A stretch of 33,177 bases of DNA from Deltaproteobacteria bacterium (GTDB lineage Bacteria; Desulfobacterota; Desulfobulbia; Desulfobulbales; Desulfurivibrionaceae), in the NCBI GenBank assembly GCA_021802775.1, contig JAJZRJ010000032.1:1-33177 (forward strand). The letters run 5' to 3'. The translations under genes were made by a program, and so were the position numbers. Below, piece after piece: positions 7,194 to 16,788 of the stretch (the first letter of the stretch is position 1; the number at the start of each line of letters is the position of its first letter). The notes below the pieces were generated by a model. That model saw nothing but the letters and a program-made list of their open reading frames with translations, had not been told where the DNA came from and made no database searches.

Positions 7194-9483
7194 CCCCGAG
7201 GCCGCCGGCTTGAGGCGCTGGCGGATCGCCATCCGCGGCATTGTCCAGGGTGTGGGCTTCCGGCCCTTTGTCCACCGCCAGGCAATGGCGCACCATCTCA
7301 CCGGCCAGGTGGTCAACACCGGCCAGGGGGTGATTGTCGAGGCGCAGGGAACAGAGGCAGTGCTCACCGGTTTTGTGGTGGCGTTACGCGAGCAGGCGCC
7401 GGCTGCTGCGGTTGTTGATGAGCTGACCGTGACGCCGCTGCCGCTGGGTGCGGAGACGGATTTTATCATTGCCCCCTCCCGGCCGGAGGGCGCGATCAGC
7501 GCCGGCATCCCGGCGGATCTGGCGTTGTGTCCCGACTGCCGGCGGGAACTCTTCGATCCCGCCGACCGCCGCTACCGTTACCCCTTTATCAACTGCACCA
7601 ACTGCGGCCCCCGCTACACCATCACCAACGGTATCCCCTACGACCGGCCCCAGACCAGCATGGCCGGTTTCGTCATGTGCGACCAGTGCCGGGCCGAGTA
7701 CGACGATCCGGCCAACCGCCGTTTCCATGCCCAGCCCAATGCCTGCCCGCTCTGCGGCCCGCAACTTTGGCTGGTGGATGGCGATGGCCAGCGCTTGGCG
7801 GAGCGAGACGCGGCTGTGGCGGAAACCGTGCGGCTGTTGCGCGCCGGCGCCATCGTGGCCATGAAGGGCATCGGCGGCTTCCATTTGGCGGTGGATGCCG
7901 GGAACGACGAGGCGGTGCAACGCTTGCGGCAGCGCAAGGGCCGCGAGGAAAAGCCGCTGGCGGTCATGGCCCGCGATCTCGCCCGTGCCCGGCAGCTCTG
8001 CCTGCTTACCCCGGCCGAGGAAACGCTGCTGCAATCAGCGGCCGCACCCATCGTGCTGGCGCCCAAGCAGCCCGACCACGGGCTGTCGCCGGCCGTGGCG
8101 CCTGGCAGCGACCGCTTCGGGGTCATGTTGCCCTATGCGCCGCTCCACCATCTCCTGCTGGCCGCGGGGCCGGCGGTGCTGGTGATGACCAGCGGCAACC
8201 GGAGCGAGGAGCCGATCTGCATCGACAACGCTGAGGCGCTGCAACGTCTGGCTGGAATCGCCGACGCCTTCCTGTTCCACGACCGCGATATCCTGATCCG
8301 CGCCGATGATTCGGTGGCGTGGCATCTGGCCGGCGCCCCCCGTTTAATTCGGCGGGCTCGCGGATATGCCCCGCGCCCGCTTCGTCTCGCCGGGAACGGC
8401 CCTGCCGTGCTGGGGGTCGGCGGCGAATTGAAAAATACGGTCTGCTATCTCAAGGGTGATCAGGCGTGGGTGAGCCAGCATCTGGGCGACCTGAAGCACC
8501 TGGAGGGTTTTGTCTTTTTTCGGGAAATGGCGGCGCATCTCGGCCGCATCTACGAGATAACGCCGGAACTGGTGGCGCACGATCTCCATCCCGCCTATCG
8601 CACCACGCAATGGGCCAGGGAGCAGGCCGGGATGCCGCTTCTTGCGGTGCAGCACCATCATGCCCATCTGGCTGCCTGCCTGGCGGAGAACCATCATCCC
8701 GGCCCGGCCATCGGCGTGATCCTCGACGGCACCGGCTATGGCACCGACGGCACCATCTGGGGCGGCGAGGTCTTGATCGGCGACTGCCGCGGATTCCGGC
8801 GTTTCGCTCATCTCGCTCCCATGCCGTTGCCCGGCGGCGACGCGGCCGTGGCGGAACCGTGGCGGACCGGGCTGGGCTATCTTTATGCCGCCTATGAGGG
8901 CAAGGTGCCGGAGTTGCCGTTTCTCCAGGGCCACGATAGCGGGGCGATCCTTGCCATGCTGGAACGCCGGGTCAACTGCCCCGAGACCACGAGCTGCGGC
9001 CGGCTCTTCGACGCGGTGGCGGCTATTGCCGGCGGCCGGCCGATGATCCGCTACGAGGCGCAGGCAGCCATCGAGTTCATGCAGGCGGCCGGAAGCCTTG
9101 GCGGGCCCGCTTTTCCCTACGAACTCCGCACGGAACATGATACGCTGATCGTGGCAGTCGGCCCGCTTGTCCGGGCGGTGGCCGAGGCGGTAAGGCAGGG
9201 TGCCACCATGGCCGCGATCAGTGCGCGGTTTCATTTGACTCTGGTGGAACTCTTTCCGGAACTGGTCCGGCGGGCCTCTGCTGCCACGGGCCATAGAACC
9301 GTGGCCTTGAGCGGCGGGGTCTTCCAGAATCATCTGCTCTTCGCGGGGCTCTGCGAGCGGTTGCAGGCGGCAGGTTTTACTGTCCTTGCCCACCGCGAAT
9401 TGCCGACCAACGACGGCTGCATCTCCTTTGGCCAGGTCGTGGTGGGCCGGGCCCGGCTGATGTCCCGCCGAAAGCAGTGGTAG
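7168..9483 (+). CDS. hypF: carbamoyltransferase HypF
   Basis: 771 aa; uses carbamoyl phosphate and ATP to carbamoylate the C-terminal cysteine of HypE, the first step in making the cyanide ligands. Domain order is the family standard. An N-terminal acylphosphatase domain carries GVGFRPFVHR (catalytic R32). Two Zn-finger-like regions follow (CPDC...CTNC and CDQC...CPLC, roughly 115-190), then a YrdC-like domain (around 205-390) and a Kae1/TobZ-like domain with VQHHHAHLA and ALSGGVFQN. The frame is open from 7081, but ATG 7168 gives the normal domain boundary. It overlaps hypB; TTG 7210 is an alternative without overlap. No strong ribosome binding site distinguishes the two. Confidence 0.94.
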   Translation: MTRSAPPPDPEAAGLRRWRIAIRGIVQGVGFRPFVHRQAMAHHLTGQVVNTGQGVIVEAQGTEAVLTGFVVALREQAPAAAVVDELTVTPLPLGAETDFIIAPSRPEGAISAGIPADLALCPDCRRELFDPADRRYRYPFINCTNCGPRYTITNGIPYDRPQTSMAGFVMCDQCRAEYDDPANRRFHAQPNACPLCGPQLWLVDGDGQRLAERDAAVAETVRLLRAGAIVAMKGIGGFHLAVDAGNDEAVQRLRQRKGREEKPLAVMARDLARARQLCLLTPAEETLLQSAAAPIVLAPKQPDHGLSPAVAPGSDRFGVMLPYAPLHHLLLAAGPAVLVMTSGNRSEEPICIDNAEALQRLAGIADAFLFHDRDILIRADDSVAWHLAGAPRLIRRARGYAPRPLRLAGNGPAVLGVGGELKNTVCYLKGDQAWVSQHLGDLKHLEGFVFFREMAAHLGRIYEITPELVAHDLHPAYRTTQWAREQAGMPLLAVQHHHAHLAACLAENHHPGPAIGVILDGTGYGTDGTIWGGEVLIGDCRGFRRFAHLAPMPLPGGDAAVAEPWRTGLGYLYAAYEGKVPELPFLQGHDSGAILAMLERRVNCPETTSCGRLFDAVAAIAGGRPMIRYEAQAAIEFMQAAGSLGGPAFPYELRTEHDTLIVAVGPLVRAVAEAVRQGATMAAISARFHLTLVELFPELVRRASAATGHRTVALSGGVFQNHLLFAGLCERLQAAGFTVLAHRELPTNDGCISFGQVVVGRARLMSRRKQW

Positions 9484-9520
9484 CTGATTCGGCGGGGGAC
9501 GATCCAAACGAGGTGATGCA

Positions 9521-9808
9521 ATGTGTCTTGCGGTACCAGGCAAGGTGGTGGCGATCTTCGAGGAGAACGGCCTGCGCATGGGCCATATCGACTATGCCGG
9601 CAGCGTGAGCCGGGCGTGCCTTGAATATGTGCCGGAGATTCAGGTGGGCCGGTATACCGTGGTCCATGCCGGCTTTGCCATCGCGGTGCTCGACGAGGAG
9701 GCGGCGCAACAGAGTTTTGCCGCCTGGCGGGAACTGACCGAGGCGGTGAACCGCGCCGGCATCGATCTCTTCGGCAACCCCTTGCCGCCGGAAGAACCGG
9801 AGTCATGA
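9521..9808 (+). CDS. hypC: hydrogenase assembly chaperone HypC/HybG
   Basis: 95 aa; small OB-fold chaperone that shuttles the Fe(CN)2CO unit from HypD to the large-subunit precursor. The signature MCLAVPGKV is intact, with the essential cysteine at position 2 exposed after removal of the initiator methionine. Only one HypC/HybG paralogue occurs here, so it probably serves this hydrogenase. GAGGTGAT lies immediately upstream of ATG 9521. Its stop overlaps the hypD start by 4 nt (ATGA). Confidence 0.95.
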   Translation: MCLAVPGKVVAIFEENGLRMGHIDYAGSVSRACLEYVPEIQVGRYTVVHAGFAIAVLDEEAAQQSFAAWRELTEAVNRAGIDLFGNPLPPEEPES

Positions 9809-10902
9809 AATACAGCGACGAGTACCGCGACCCGGCCCTGGCCCGCCGGCTGGTCGGGGAAATCGCCAACACCGTGACCCGGCCGTGGACGGTGATGGAG
9901 ATCTGCGGCGGCCACACCCACGCCATCATGCGCTACGGCCTCGACCAGTTGCTGCCCAAAGAGCTGGAGCTGGTGCACGGCCCCGGTTGCCCGGTCTGCG
10001 TGACCCCGGTGGAGCTGATCGACAAGGCCGTGGCCATTGCCGCCCGGCCGGGGGTGATCTTCACCAGCTTCGGCGACATGCTGCGGGTGCCGGGCAGCCG
10101 GCAGGATCTCCAGATGGCGCGCAGCAACGGCGCCGACGTGCGCATGGTCTATTCGCCGCTGGAGGCCGTGGCCATGGCCCGCCAGCATCCGGAGCGGGAG
10201 GTGGTCTTCTTTGCCGTGGGCTTTGAAACCACGGCACCGGCCAATGGTATGGCGGTGTTGCAGGCCCGGCGGGAGGGGCTCCAGAATTTCAGCGCGCTGG
10301 TGAGCCAGGTGCTGGTGCCGCCGGCCATGCGGGCCTTGCTCAGTGCCCCGGAAAACCGGGTGCAGGGCTATCTGGCTGCCGGCCACGTCTGCACGGTCAT
10401 GGGCTTTGCGGAATACGAGGCCATTGCCGCGGAGTTCCGGGTGCCGGTGGTGCCCGCCGGGTTCGAACCGCTCGATATCCTCGAAGGGCTGCTCATGGTG
10501 GTGCGCCAGTTGGAGGCTGGGGAGCATCGGGTGGAAAACCAGTACCGGCGGTCGGTGACCCGGGCCGGCAACGTGGCGGCCCGGCACGCCATGGCCGAGG
10601 TCTTTATGGTGGCCGACCGCAAGTGGCGCGGCATCGGCGTCCTGCCCCGGAGCGGGCTGGTTCTGCGCGAGGAATTTGCCGCCTTTGACGCGGAGCGCCG
10701 ATTCGCGGTGCAGGAGATCGCGGCCGAAGAAGCACCCCAGTGCATCAGCGGTCTTATTTTGCAGGGCCGCAGGAAACCCCGCCAATGCCCGGCCTTTGGC
10801 CGGGAGTGCATCCCGAGCCACCCGCTGGGGGCCACCATGGTCTCCGGCGAAGGGGCCTGTGCCGCCTATTTCAAATATCAGCGATTGCGAGCCCCGGTAT
10901 GA
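9805..10902 (+). CDS. hypD: hydrogenase Fe-cofactor scaffold HypD
   Basis: 365 aa; Fe-S scaffold on which, with HypC, the Fe(CN)2CO moiety is assembled. Conserved cysteines are C34 in ICGGHTHAI and C62/C65 in [11 protein letters not shown]. The C-terminal region, with the spread-out cysteines of [14 protein letters not shown] and EGACAAYF, binds the [4Fe-4S] cluster. Length is typical. It overlaps both hypC (ATGA) and hypE (ATGA), so hypC-D-E appear translationally coupled. Confidence 0.95.
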   Translation: MKYSDEYRDPALARRLVGEIANTVTRPWTVMEICGGHTHAIMRYGLDQLLPKELELVHGPGCPVCVTPVELIDKAVAIAARPGVIFTSFGDMLRVPGSRQDLQMARSNGADVRMVYSPLEAVAMARQHPEREVVFFAVGFETTAPANGMAVLQARREGLQNFSALVSQVLVPPAMRALLSAPENRVQGYLAAGHVCTVMGFAEYEAIAAEFRVPVVPAGFEPLDILEGLLMVVRQLEAGEHRVENQYRRSVTRAGNVAARHAMAEVFMVADRKWRGIGVLPRSGLVLREEFAAFDAERRFAVQEIAAEEAPQCISGLILQGRRKPRQCPAFGRECIPSHPLGATMVSGEGACAAYFKYQRLRAPV

Positions 10903-11951
10903 GCTTGAAGCCCGAAGATTTTTCCTGCCCGCTGCCGCTCACCGCTCACGACACCGTGCAGCTCGCCCATGGCAGCGGCGGCCGGCTCACCGCCGAACTG
11001 GTCGATAAATTCTTCCTGCCCCGTTTTGCCAACCCGACCCTGGCGCGGCTGGAGGATCAGGCGGTGCTCGATTGCCCGGCCGGCCGGCTGGCCTTTACCA
11101 CCGACACCTTTGTGGTGGACCCGCTCTTCTTCCCCGGCGGCAGCATCGGCGAACTGGCGGTGAACGGCACGGTGAACGATGTGGCCATGGGCGGCGCCCG
11201 GCCCCTTTGGCTTTCTGCCGCCTTTGTGATCGAGGAGGGGTTGCCGTTGGCTGTTCTCCATGCGGTATTGCTCGCCATGGAAAAGGCGGCACAGGCGGCC
11301 GGGGTCAGCATCGTCACCGGCGACACCAAGGTGGTGCAGAAGGGCGCCTGCGACAAGCTCTTCATCAATACCACCGGCCTGGGCGTGGTACCGGATGGGA
11401 TCAACCTGTCTGCCGCCAATCTGCAACCCGGGGATGCGGTGCTCCTTTCCGGCACCATTGCCGACCATGGCCTGGCCATTCTCACCTGCCGGGAGGGGCT
11501 CTCCTTTGAATCCCGCATCGAGAGCGATACCGCCGCGCTCTACGGCCTGGTGGCAGTGGTGCTGGCCGTCTGCCCGGAGATGCGGGCCATGCGCGACCCG
11601 ACCCGCGGCGGGGTAGCCACCACCCTGAACGAGTTTGCCAAATCCTCCGGCATGGGTATCATGCTCCGCGAGGAGGCGATTCCGGTGCGGCCGGCCGTGC
11701 GGGCCGCCTGCGAGGTGTTGGGCATCGACCCGCTCTATGTGGCCAACGAAGGGAAGCTCGTTGCCGTGGTGCCAGCCGCACAGGCCGAAACGGTGCTCGC
11801 TGCCATGCGCGCCCATCCCCTGGGAAGGCATGCCGTCCGCCTTGGCGAGGTGACAGCGAAAAACCCCGGGCTGGTCGCCATGCGCACGGCATTGGGCACC
11901 CACCGCATCATCGACATGCCGGTGGGTGAGCAACTGCCCCGCATCTGTTAG
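10899..11951 (+). CDS. hypE: carbamoyl dehydratase HypE
   Basis: 350 aa; PurM/AIR-synthase-like ATPase that dehydrates the carbamoyl group received from HypF into a thiocyanate on its C-terminal cysteine. It ends PRIC, the diagnostic acceptor tail (C350). The N-terminal [14 protein letters not shown] segment and [13 protein letters not shown] belong to the nucleotide-binding fold. The frame stays open 53 codons upstream within hypD; ATG 10899 overlapping the hypD TGA is the proper start. It is the last gene of the hyp set; the next 480 nt are a scar region. Confidence 0.95.
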   Translation: MSLKPEDFSCPLPLTAHDTVQLAHGSGGRLTAELVDKFFLPRFANPTLARLEDQAVLDCPAGRLAFTTDTFVVDPLFFPGGSIGELAVNGTVNDVAMGGARPLWLSAAFVIEEGLPLAVLHAVLLAMEKAAQAAGVSIVTGDTKVVQKGACDKLFINTTGLGVVPDGINLSAANLQPGDAVLLSGTIADHGLAILTCREGLSFESRIESDTAALYGLVAVVLAVCPEMRAMRDPTRGGVATTLNEFAKSSGMGIMLREEAIPVRPAVRAACEVLGIDPLYVANEGKLVAVVPAAQAETVLAAMRAHPLGRHAVRLGEVTAKNPGLVAMRTALGTHRIIDMPVGEQLPRIC

Positions 11952-12015
11952 CTCGCCACGATTTTCCGTGTGTGATGTTCCCGCCTCTGTGTATTCCCCT
12001 TTGCCGGCCGAACAA

Positions 12016-12047
12016 GTCGCGGCCCATGCGGGCGCGGGGATTGAAAC
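12016..12047 (+). repeat. solitary CRISPR-like repeat (type I-C style)
   Basis: A 32-nt unit starts GTCGCGGCCC and ends GCGGGGATTGAAAC. It has the length, the 5' GTCGC, the internal palindrome (GCCC-ATGC-GGGC flanked by CGC/GCG) and the 3' ATTGAAAC of type I-C repeats found in many Desulfobacterota. No second unit occurs 60-75 nt away on either side, and no cas gene is in the window. It is therefore an orphan unit or array remnant. The match is from memory of the repeat class, not a database search. Confidence 0.55.
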
Positions 12048-12076
12048 CTTTCAGTTTCACGTTTTCCCCCTTTTTT
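12037..12076 (+). terminator. possible terminator downstream of hypE
   Basis: TGAAAC (12042-12047) pairs with GTTTCA (12054-12059) across the loop CTTTCA; GGGG (12037-12040) can pair with the C-run at 12066-12070. A run of six T follows. The left arm is the 3' end of the CRISPR-like repeat, so the two readings overlap. Confidence 0.35.
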
Positions 12077-12100
12077 ATTGCCACGCCTTGGGAGGATTAC

Positions 12101-12320
12101 CCTCACCTTTCAGGTGGCAGCTTTAGCGGTCTTTTGCTAAGCTGAGTTTCATGAGCACATATCGCCACTTCTCGCATACAGTTTTCGCGATCCACCTCCA
12201 GTTGGTCTGGATCACGAAATACCGGAAGAAGGTGCTTGACGGAGCGGTGTCGTATCGGCTTCGGGACATGATCCGTGAAATCCGTCGAAGCCACCGTCTT
12301 TAGGCGGTGGAGTATTCACT
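12101..12320 (+). mobile_element. internally deleted IS200/IS605-family element
   Basis: Both ends carry the subterminal hairpins of the single-strand-transposing IS200/IS605 family. On the left, AGCTTTAGC (12119-12127) pairs with GCTAAGCT (12136-12143) leaving a bulged T. On the right, CCACCGTC (12291-12298) pairs with GGCGGTGG (12303-12310) around a TTTA loop. TTAC lies directly left (12097-12100), a target tetranucleotide known for IS608-like members. Between the ends only about 150 nt remain, encoding the start of a Y1 transposase. The element is non-autonomous. Exact boundaries are uncertain by a few nt. Confidence 0.65.
12151..12303 (+). pseudogene. tnpA: truncated IS200-type Y1 transposase (TnpA) remnant
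   Basis: A 50-codon frame from ATG 12151 to TAG 12303 reads MSTYRHFSHTVFAIHLQLVW, then ITKYRKKVLDGAVSYRLRDM. This matches the first strand and helix of IS200/IS605 TnpA, where the family pattern is HLVWxxKYRxxVL followed by LRxxIREI. The catalytic HUH motif and the nucleophilic tyrosine, which lie further on in a protein of about 140 residues, are missing. After IREIRRS the frame runs straight into the right-end hairpin. This points to an internal deletion rather than random decay, since the remaining codons carry no stop. Confidence 0.7.
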
Positions 12321-12437
12321 CTTTCGTGCGCGGCGATGAACTTCTTCCGGTGACGTGGCATGGGGCGCGGTTGTTTTCAAGGCCAGGCCCCGGCTGACGG
12401 AAGGAAGTTGCACAACCATTTTTGAGGTGCATTGGTG

Positions 12438-13631
12438 ATGAAAACCATAGGCAGAATCAAACTGATCGCCCTGATCGGAATTTTGGGAAGCACGTCCGTG
12501 ATGACCGGCTGTGGCCGGCAACCCGATAAGTCGCCGTTCCAGGGCCAGCCGGAGGTGGGGGTCATGGCGGTGGCGCCTGCCCCGGTGACCCTGACCACCG
12601 AGCTGCCGGGCCGGATCGCCCCCCATCTGCTTGCCGAGGTGCGGCCGCAAGTGGGAGGGATTATCCAGAGGCGGCTCTTCACCGAGGGCTCCGAGGTAAA
12701 GGCAGGGCAGGTGCTCTATCAGATTGATCCTGCCACCTACCAGGCCGCTTACGCCAGTGCCAAGGCGACGCTGGCCAGGGCCGAAGGGAATCTCGTCCCG
12801 GCCCGACTCAAGGAGGAGCGCTATCGGGAACTGGTGGCGGTCAAGGCCGTGAGCCAGCAGGAATACGATGATGCCGGTGCCCTGTTCAAACAGGCCGCGG
12901 CCGAGGTGGCGGCCGCCAAGGCCGCCGTCGAGACCGCGCGTATCAACTTGGCCTACACCCGCATCACCGCGCCCATCGCCGGTCGCATCGGCCGCTCTGC
13001 CGTGACGCCCGGGGCATTGGTGACCGCCAACCAGGCCCTGGCGCTGGCCACCATCCAGCAGCTCGATCCGGTCTATGTGGATGTGACCCAATCCAGCGCC
13101 GAGCTGCTTCGGCTGAAGCGTGATCTGGCCAATGGCGCCATCAAGGCGGATGGCGCCAACCAGGCCAAGGTCAAGCTGCTGCTCGAAGACGGCACCCCCT
13201 ACCCGCTGGAGGGGAGTCTCAAGTTCAGTGAAGTGACCGTGGACCAGGGCACGGGCTCCATCACCCTGCGGGCCCTCTTCCCCAACCCGGAGCAGATGCT
13301 GTTGCCCGGCATGTTTGTCCGCGCCGTGGTGCAGGAAGGGGTCAACGCCCAGGCGATTCTGGTGCCGCAGCGGGGGGTGAGCCGGAATCCCAAGGGCGAG
13401 GCCCTGGTCATGGTGGTCGGCGCGGAGGAGAAGGTGGAGCCGCGCGTTATCAGGGTGTCGCGAACGGTTGGCGGCAGTTGGCTGGTGACGGAGGGGCTGA
13501 AGGCCGGGGACCGCGTGATCCTCGAAGGGCTTCAGAAGGCGCGGCCGGGAACGCCGGTCAAGGCGGTGCCGTTCGGTTCCGTGCCGGATGCCGCTCCGGT
13601 TGGTGCGCCGCCGCAGGCCGCTAAAAAATAA
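12438..13631 (+). CDS. RND efflux periplasmic adaptor (AcrA/MexA-like lipoprotein)
   Basis: 397 aa; membrane-fusion protein linking the inner-membrane pump to the outer-membrane channel. The N-terminus is a lipoprotein signal with lipobox VMTGC (Cys near residue 25). The following order is typical of HlyD-type adaptors: a first lipoyl half, an alpha-helical hairpin rich in Ala and Glu (about 95-150), a second lipoyl half at TRITAPIAGRIG, then beta-barrel and membrane-proximal parts with LLPGMFVRAVV and ILVPQRGV. ATG 12438 has GAGGTGC seven nt upstream; a GTG and a TTG just before it are less likely starts. First gene of a three-gene efflux operon. Confidence 0.93.
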   Translation: MKTIGRIKLIALIGILGSTSVMTGCGRQPDKSPFQGQPEVGVMAVAPAPVTLTTELPGRIAPHLLAEVRPQVGGIIQRRLFTEGSEVKAGQVLYQIDPATYQAAYASAKATLARAEGNLVPARLKEERYRELVAVKAVSQQEYDDAGALFKQAAAEVAAAKAAVETARINLAYTRITAPIAGRIGRSAVTPGALVTANQALALATIQQLDPVYVDVTQSSAELLRLKRDLANGAIKADGANQAKVKLLLEDGTPYPLEGSLKFSEVTVDQGTGSITLRALFPNPEQMLLPGMFVRAVVQEGVNAQAILVPQRGVSRNPKGEALVMVVGAEEKVEPRVIRVSRTVGGSWLVTEGLKAGDRVILEGLQKARPGTPVKAVPFGSVPDAAPVGAPPQAAKK

Positions 13632-13643
13632 AGGAGCCGCCCC

Positions 13644-16600
13644 ATGCCTCGCTTCTTCATCAATCGCCCGGTCTTTGCCTGGGTCATCGCCATCATGGTC
13701 ATGCTGGCCGGGCTCTTGGCGATCAAGACCCTGCCGGTCTCCCAGTATCCGCCCATCGCGCCGCCGCAGATCACCATCAACGCCATGTATCCGGGGGCCT
13801 CGGCCCAGACCGTGCAGGATACCGTCACCCAGGTCATCGAGCAGAAGCTGAACGGCATCGATAACCTGATTTATATGTCCTCCTCCAGCGATTCCGCCGG
13901 GGCGGTGGCCATCAATCTGACCTTCAGGGCCGGCACCGACCCGAACATCGCCCAGGTTCAGGTGCAGAACAAGCTGCAGCTGGCCACGCCGCTGCTGCCC
14001 CAGATCGTGCAGCGTCAGGGGATCTCGGTGGTCAAATCCACCAAGAACTTCCTGCTCATCATCGGCCTGGTCTCGGCAGATGGCTCCATGGACCGCAACG
14101 CCCTGACCGACTACCTGGTCTCCAATGTCCAGGACATCATCAGCCGGGTGGAGGGAGTGGGTGAGTTGCAGCTCTTCGGTTTCCAGAACGCCATGCGGAT
14201 CTGGCTGGATCCGGCCAAGCTGCACAGCTTCCATCTGACCATCAGCGATGTGATTGCCTCGCTGCAGGCCCAGAACGTCCAGATCTCGGCCGGTCAGTTC
14301 GGCGGCACTCCGGCGGTGCCGGGGCAGCAACTGAACGCCACCATCACCGCCCGCACCCTGCTGCAAACCCCTGAGCAGTTTGATGCCATCATCCTGCGCA
14401 CCAACCCCGGCGGCTCCGCTGTCCGGCTCAAGGATGTGGCCGAATGCAGGATCGGCACCGAAAACTACGACATGCAGTCGCGCTACAAGGGTAAACCCAT
14501 TGGCGGCATGGCGATCCGCCTCGCCGCCGGCGCCAATGCGCTCGATACCGGCGCGCGGGTCAAGGCCAAGATGGCGGAGCTGGAGAAGTACTTCCCGCCC
14601 GGCATGAAGGTGGTCTACCCCTACGACACCACCCCCTTTGTCAAAATCTCCATGGAAGAGGTGGTGCAGACCCTGATCGAGGCGATCTGCCTGGTTTTCA
14701 TCATCATGTTCCTCTTCCTCCAGAACTTCCGGGCCACCCTGATTCCCACCATCGCGGTGCCGGTGGTTCTGCTCGGTACCTTCGGGGTGCTGGCGGCCAG
14801 CGGTTTCTCCATCAACACCCTGACCATGTTCGCCCTGGTCATCGCCATCGGTCTCCTGGTGGACGACGCCATCGTGGTGGTGGAGAACGTGGAGCGGATC
14901 ATGTCCGAGGAGGGACTGCCGCCGCGGGAAGCGACCATCAAGTCCATGGGCCAGATCACCAGCGCCCTCTGGGGTATCGCCACCGTACTGACCGCGGTCT
15001 TTTTGCCGATGGCCTTCTTTGGCGGCTCCACCGGCGTCATCTACCGCCAGTTTTCCATCACCATCATCTCTTCCATGATCCTGTCGGTGCTGGTGGCGAT
15101 GATCCTGACGCCGGCCCTCTGCGCCACCTTGCTCAAGCCGGTGGGAAAGGGGCATGAGGCGTGTGAGAGCGGCTGGTATTGCCCCTTTTTCCGCTGGTTC
15201 AACAGGTGGTTCGATCGTCGTCGGGATCAGTACGAACGGCTGGTCGGCCGTTCCTTTGGCAAACCGGTACGCTACCTGGTGATTTACGGCGCGATTGTGG
15301 CGGCCATGGTCTTCTTCTTCCTGCGGCTCCCCACCGCCTTCCTGCCGGATGAGGACCAGGGCTTCATCATCTGCCAGGTGCAGTTGCCGGCCGGCGCCAC
15401 CCAGGAGCGAACCCTGAAGGTGATCGAGCAGCTGGAGCATCATTTCATGGAGCGGGAAGCCAAGGCGGTGGAGGCCATCATTACCGTATCCGGCTTCAGC
15501 TTCGCCGGTCGTGGCCAGAATATGGGGCTCGCCTTTGTGCGGCTTAAGGATTGGAAGCTGCGCCAGTCCAAGGACCGCAAGGCGCCAGCCGTGGCCGGCC
15601 GGGCGATGATGGCCTTTTCGCGGTTCCGGGACGGCCTGGCCTTTGCCTTCTCCCCGCCGGCGGTGATCGAGTTGGGGCAGGCCAACGGCTTCGACTTCCA
15701 GTTGCAGGATCGTGGCGGCCTTGGGCACGAGAGGCTGATGGAGGCGCGCAATCAATTATTGGGCATGGCCAGGAACAACCCCAAGCTGGTTGCGGTGCGG
15801 CCCAATGGTCAGGATGACGCCCCCCAGTTCAAGCTCGACATCGATGATGTGCGGGCCGGCGCCCTGGGGCTCTCGCCGGCCGATATCAACACCGTGCTGA
15901 CCACCGCCTGGAGCAGTTACTACGTCAACGACTTCATCCAGAACGGCCGGGTCAAGAAGGTCTATCTCCAGGCCGATGCCCGCTACCGGATGCTGCCGGA
16001 GGATATCAACCGCTGGTATGTCCGCAACGCCAAGGGCGAGATGGTGCCGTTTTCCGCCTTTTCCACCGCCCATTGGCAGTATGGTTCGCCCCGCCTGGAG
16101 CGCTATAACGGCCTCCCCTCGGTGCAGGTCATGGGGCAGGCCGCCCCGGGGGTAAGCACCGGCGAGGCGATGGCCGAGATGGAGAAGATGGCGGCCGCGC
16201 TGCCGCCCGGCTTCGGTTTCGAGTGGAGCGGCCTCTCCTACGAGGAAAAACAGGCCGGGGCCCAGGCTCCGGCCCTCTATGCCATCTCGCTGCTGGTGGT
16301 CTTTCTGGCCGTTGCCGCGCTCTACGAGAGCTGGACCATCCCCTTTGTCAATCTGCTGATGCTGCCGCTCGGCCTGGTGGGCGCGGTGACGGCGGTCACC
16401 CTGCGCGCCTTGCCGAACGACGTCTATCTCCAGATCGGCCTCTTGACCACCGTGGGGCTTTCCACCAAGAACGCCATTCTGATTATCCAGTTCATCAAGG
16501 AACTGATGCGTCAGGGCCATGATCTGGTTGAGGCCACCCTGGCGGCGGTGAAGATCCGGTTGCGGCCGGTCATCATGACCTCGCTGGCCTTCTTCTTCGG

Positions 16601-16787
16601 TACATTGCCGATGGCCTTGACCCGCGGGGCCGGCGCCGCGGCCCAGAACGCCATCGGCACCACGGTCACCGGCGGTCTGCTCTCGGCCACCTTCATCGAC
16701 CTGATCTTTATCCCGTTTTTCTTTGTTCTGGTTTCCCGCCGCTTTGCCAAAAAGCAGCCAGTGGCCACCAATGCGGAGGTGTCGTGA
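13644..16787 (+). CDS. RND efflux pump, HAE1 family (AcrB/MexB-like)
   Basis: 1047 aa; proton-driven inner-membrane transporter exporting amphiphilic compounds. It begins [21 protein letters not shown], the usual first helix of HAE1 pumps. The proton-relay aspartates are seen in [17 protein letters not shown] of transmembrane helix 4. The second half contains the matching helices ([20 protein letters not shown], with the relay lysine in STKNA). Full length compares well with AcrB (1049 aa), and no frame disruption is visible. AAAGGAG lies upstream; the gene follows the adaptor by 12 nt. Substrate cannot be told from sequence. No dedicated repressor gene is adjacent. Confidence 0.95.
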   Translation: MPRFFINRPVFAWVIAIMVMLAGLLAIKTLPVSQYPPIAPPQITINAMYPGASAQTVQDTVTQVIEQKLNGIDNLIYMSSSSDSAGAVAINLTFRAGTDPNIAQVQVQNKLQLATPLLPQIVQRQGISVVKSTKNFLLIIGLVSADGSMDRNALTDYLVSNVQDIISRVEGVGELQLFGFQNAMRIWLDPAKLHSFHLTISDVIASLQAQNVQISAGQFGGTPAVPGQQLNATITARTLLQTPEQFDAIILRTNPGGSAVRLKDVAECRIGTENYDMQSRYKGKPIGGMAIRLAAGANALDTGARVKAKMAELEKYFPPGMKVVYPYDTTPFVKISMEEVVQTLIEAICLVFIIMFLFLQNFRATLIPTIAVPVVLLGTFGVLAASGFSINTLTMFALVIAIGLLVDDAIVVVENVERIMSEEGLPPREATIKSMGQITSALWGIATVLTAVFLPMAFFGGSTGVIYRQFSITIISSMILSVLVAMILTPALCATLLKPVGKGHEACESGWYCPFFRWFNRWFDRRRDQYERLVGRSFGKPVRYLVIYGAIVAAMVFFFLRLPTAFLPDEDQGFIICQVQLPAGATQERTLKVIEQLEHHFMEREAKAVEAIITVSGFSFAGRGQNMGLAFVRLKDWKLRQSKDRKAPAVAGRAMMAFSRFRDGLAFAFSPPAVIELGQANGFDFQLQDRGGLGHERLMEARNQLLGMARNNPKLVAVRPNGQDDAPQFKLDIDDVRAGALGLSPADINTVLTTAWSSYYVNDFIQNGRVKKVYLQADARYRMLPEDINRWYVRNAKGEMVPFSAFSTAHWQYGSPRLERYNGLPSVQVMGQAAPGVSTGEAMAEMEKMAAALPPGFGFEWSGLSYEEKQAGAQAPALYAISLLVVFLAVAALYESWTIPFVNLLMLPLGLVGAVTAVTLRALPNDVYLQIGLLTTVGLSTKNAILIIQFIKELMRQGHDLVEATLAAVKIRLRPVIMTSLAFFFGTLPMALTRGAGAAAQNAIGTTVTGGLLSATFIDLIFIPFFFVLVSRRFAKKQPVATNAEVS

Positions 16788-16788
16788 G

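Larger units (their letters stand above)
11952..12437. other. intergenic scar between hyp cluster and efflux operon
   Basis: No intact gene. In order the stretch holds a solitary CRISPR-like repeat (12016-12047) overlapping a terminator-like hairpin, a decayed IS200/IS605-type element (about 12101-12320), and an imperfect inverted repeat (12339-12350 AACTTCTTCCGG against 12395-12409 TGACGGAAGGAAGTT) upstream of the adaptor gene that could be an operator. Confidence 0.6.

Noticed and set aside
12346..12374. possible second, decayed CRISPR repeat near GTGACGTGGCATGGGGCGCGG
   Set aside because: Only loosely similar to the unit at 12016, spacing is far too great, and it lacks the GAAAC end. Most likely chance in GC-rich DNA.
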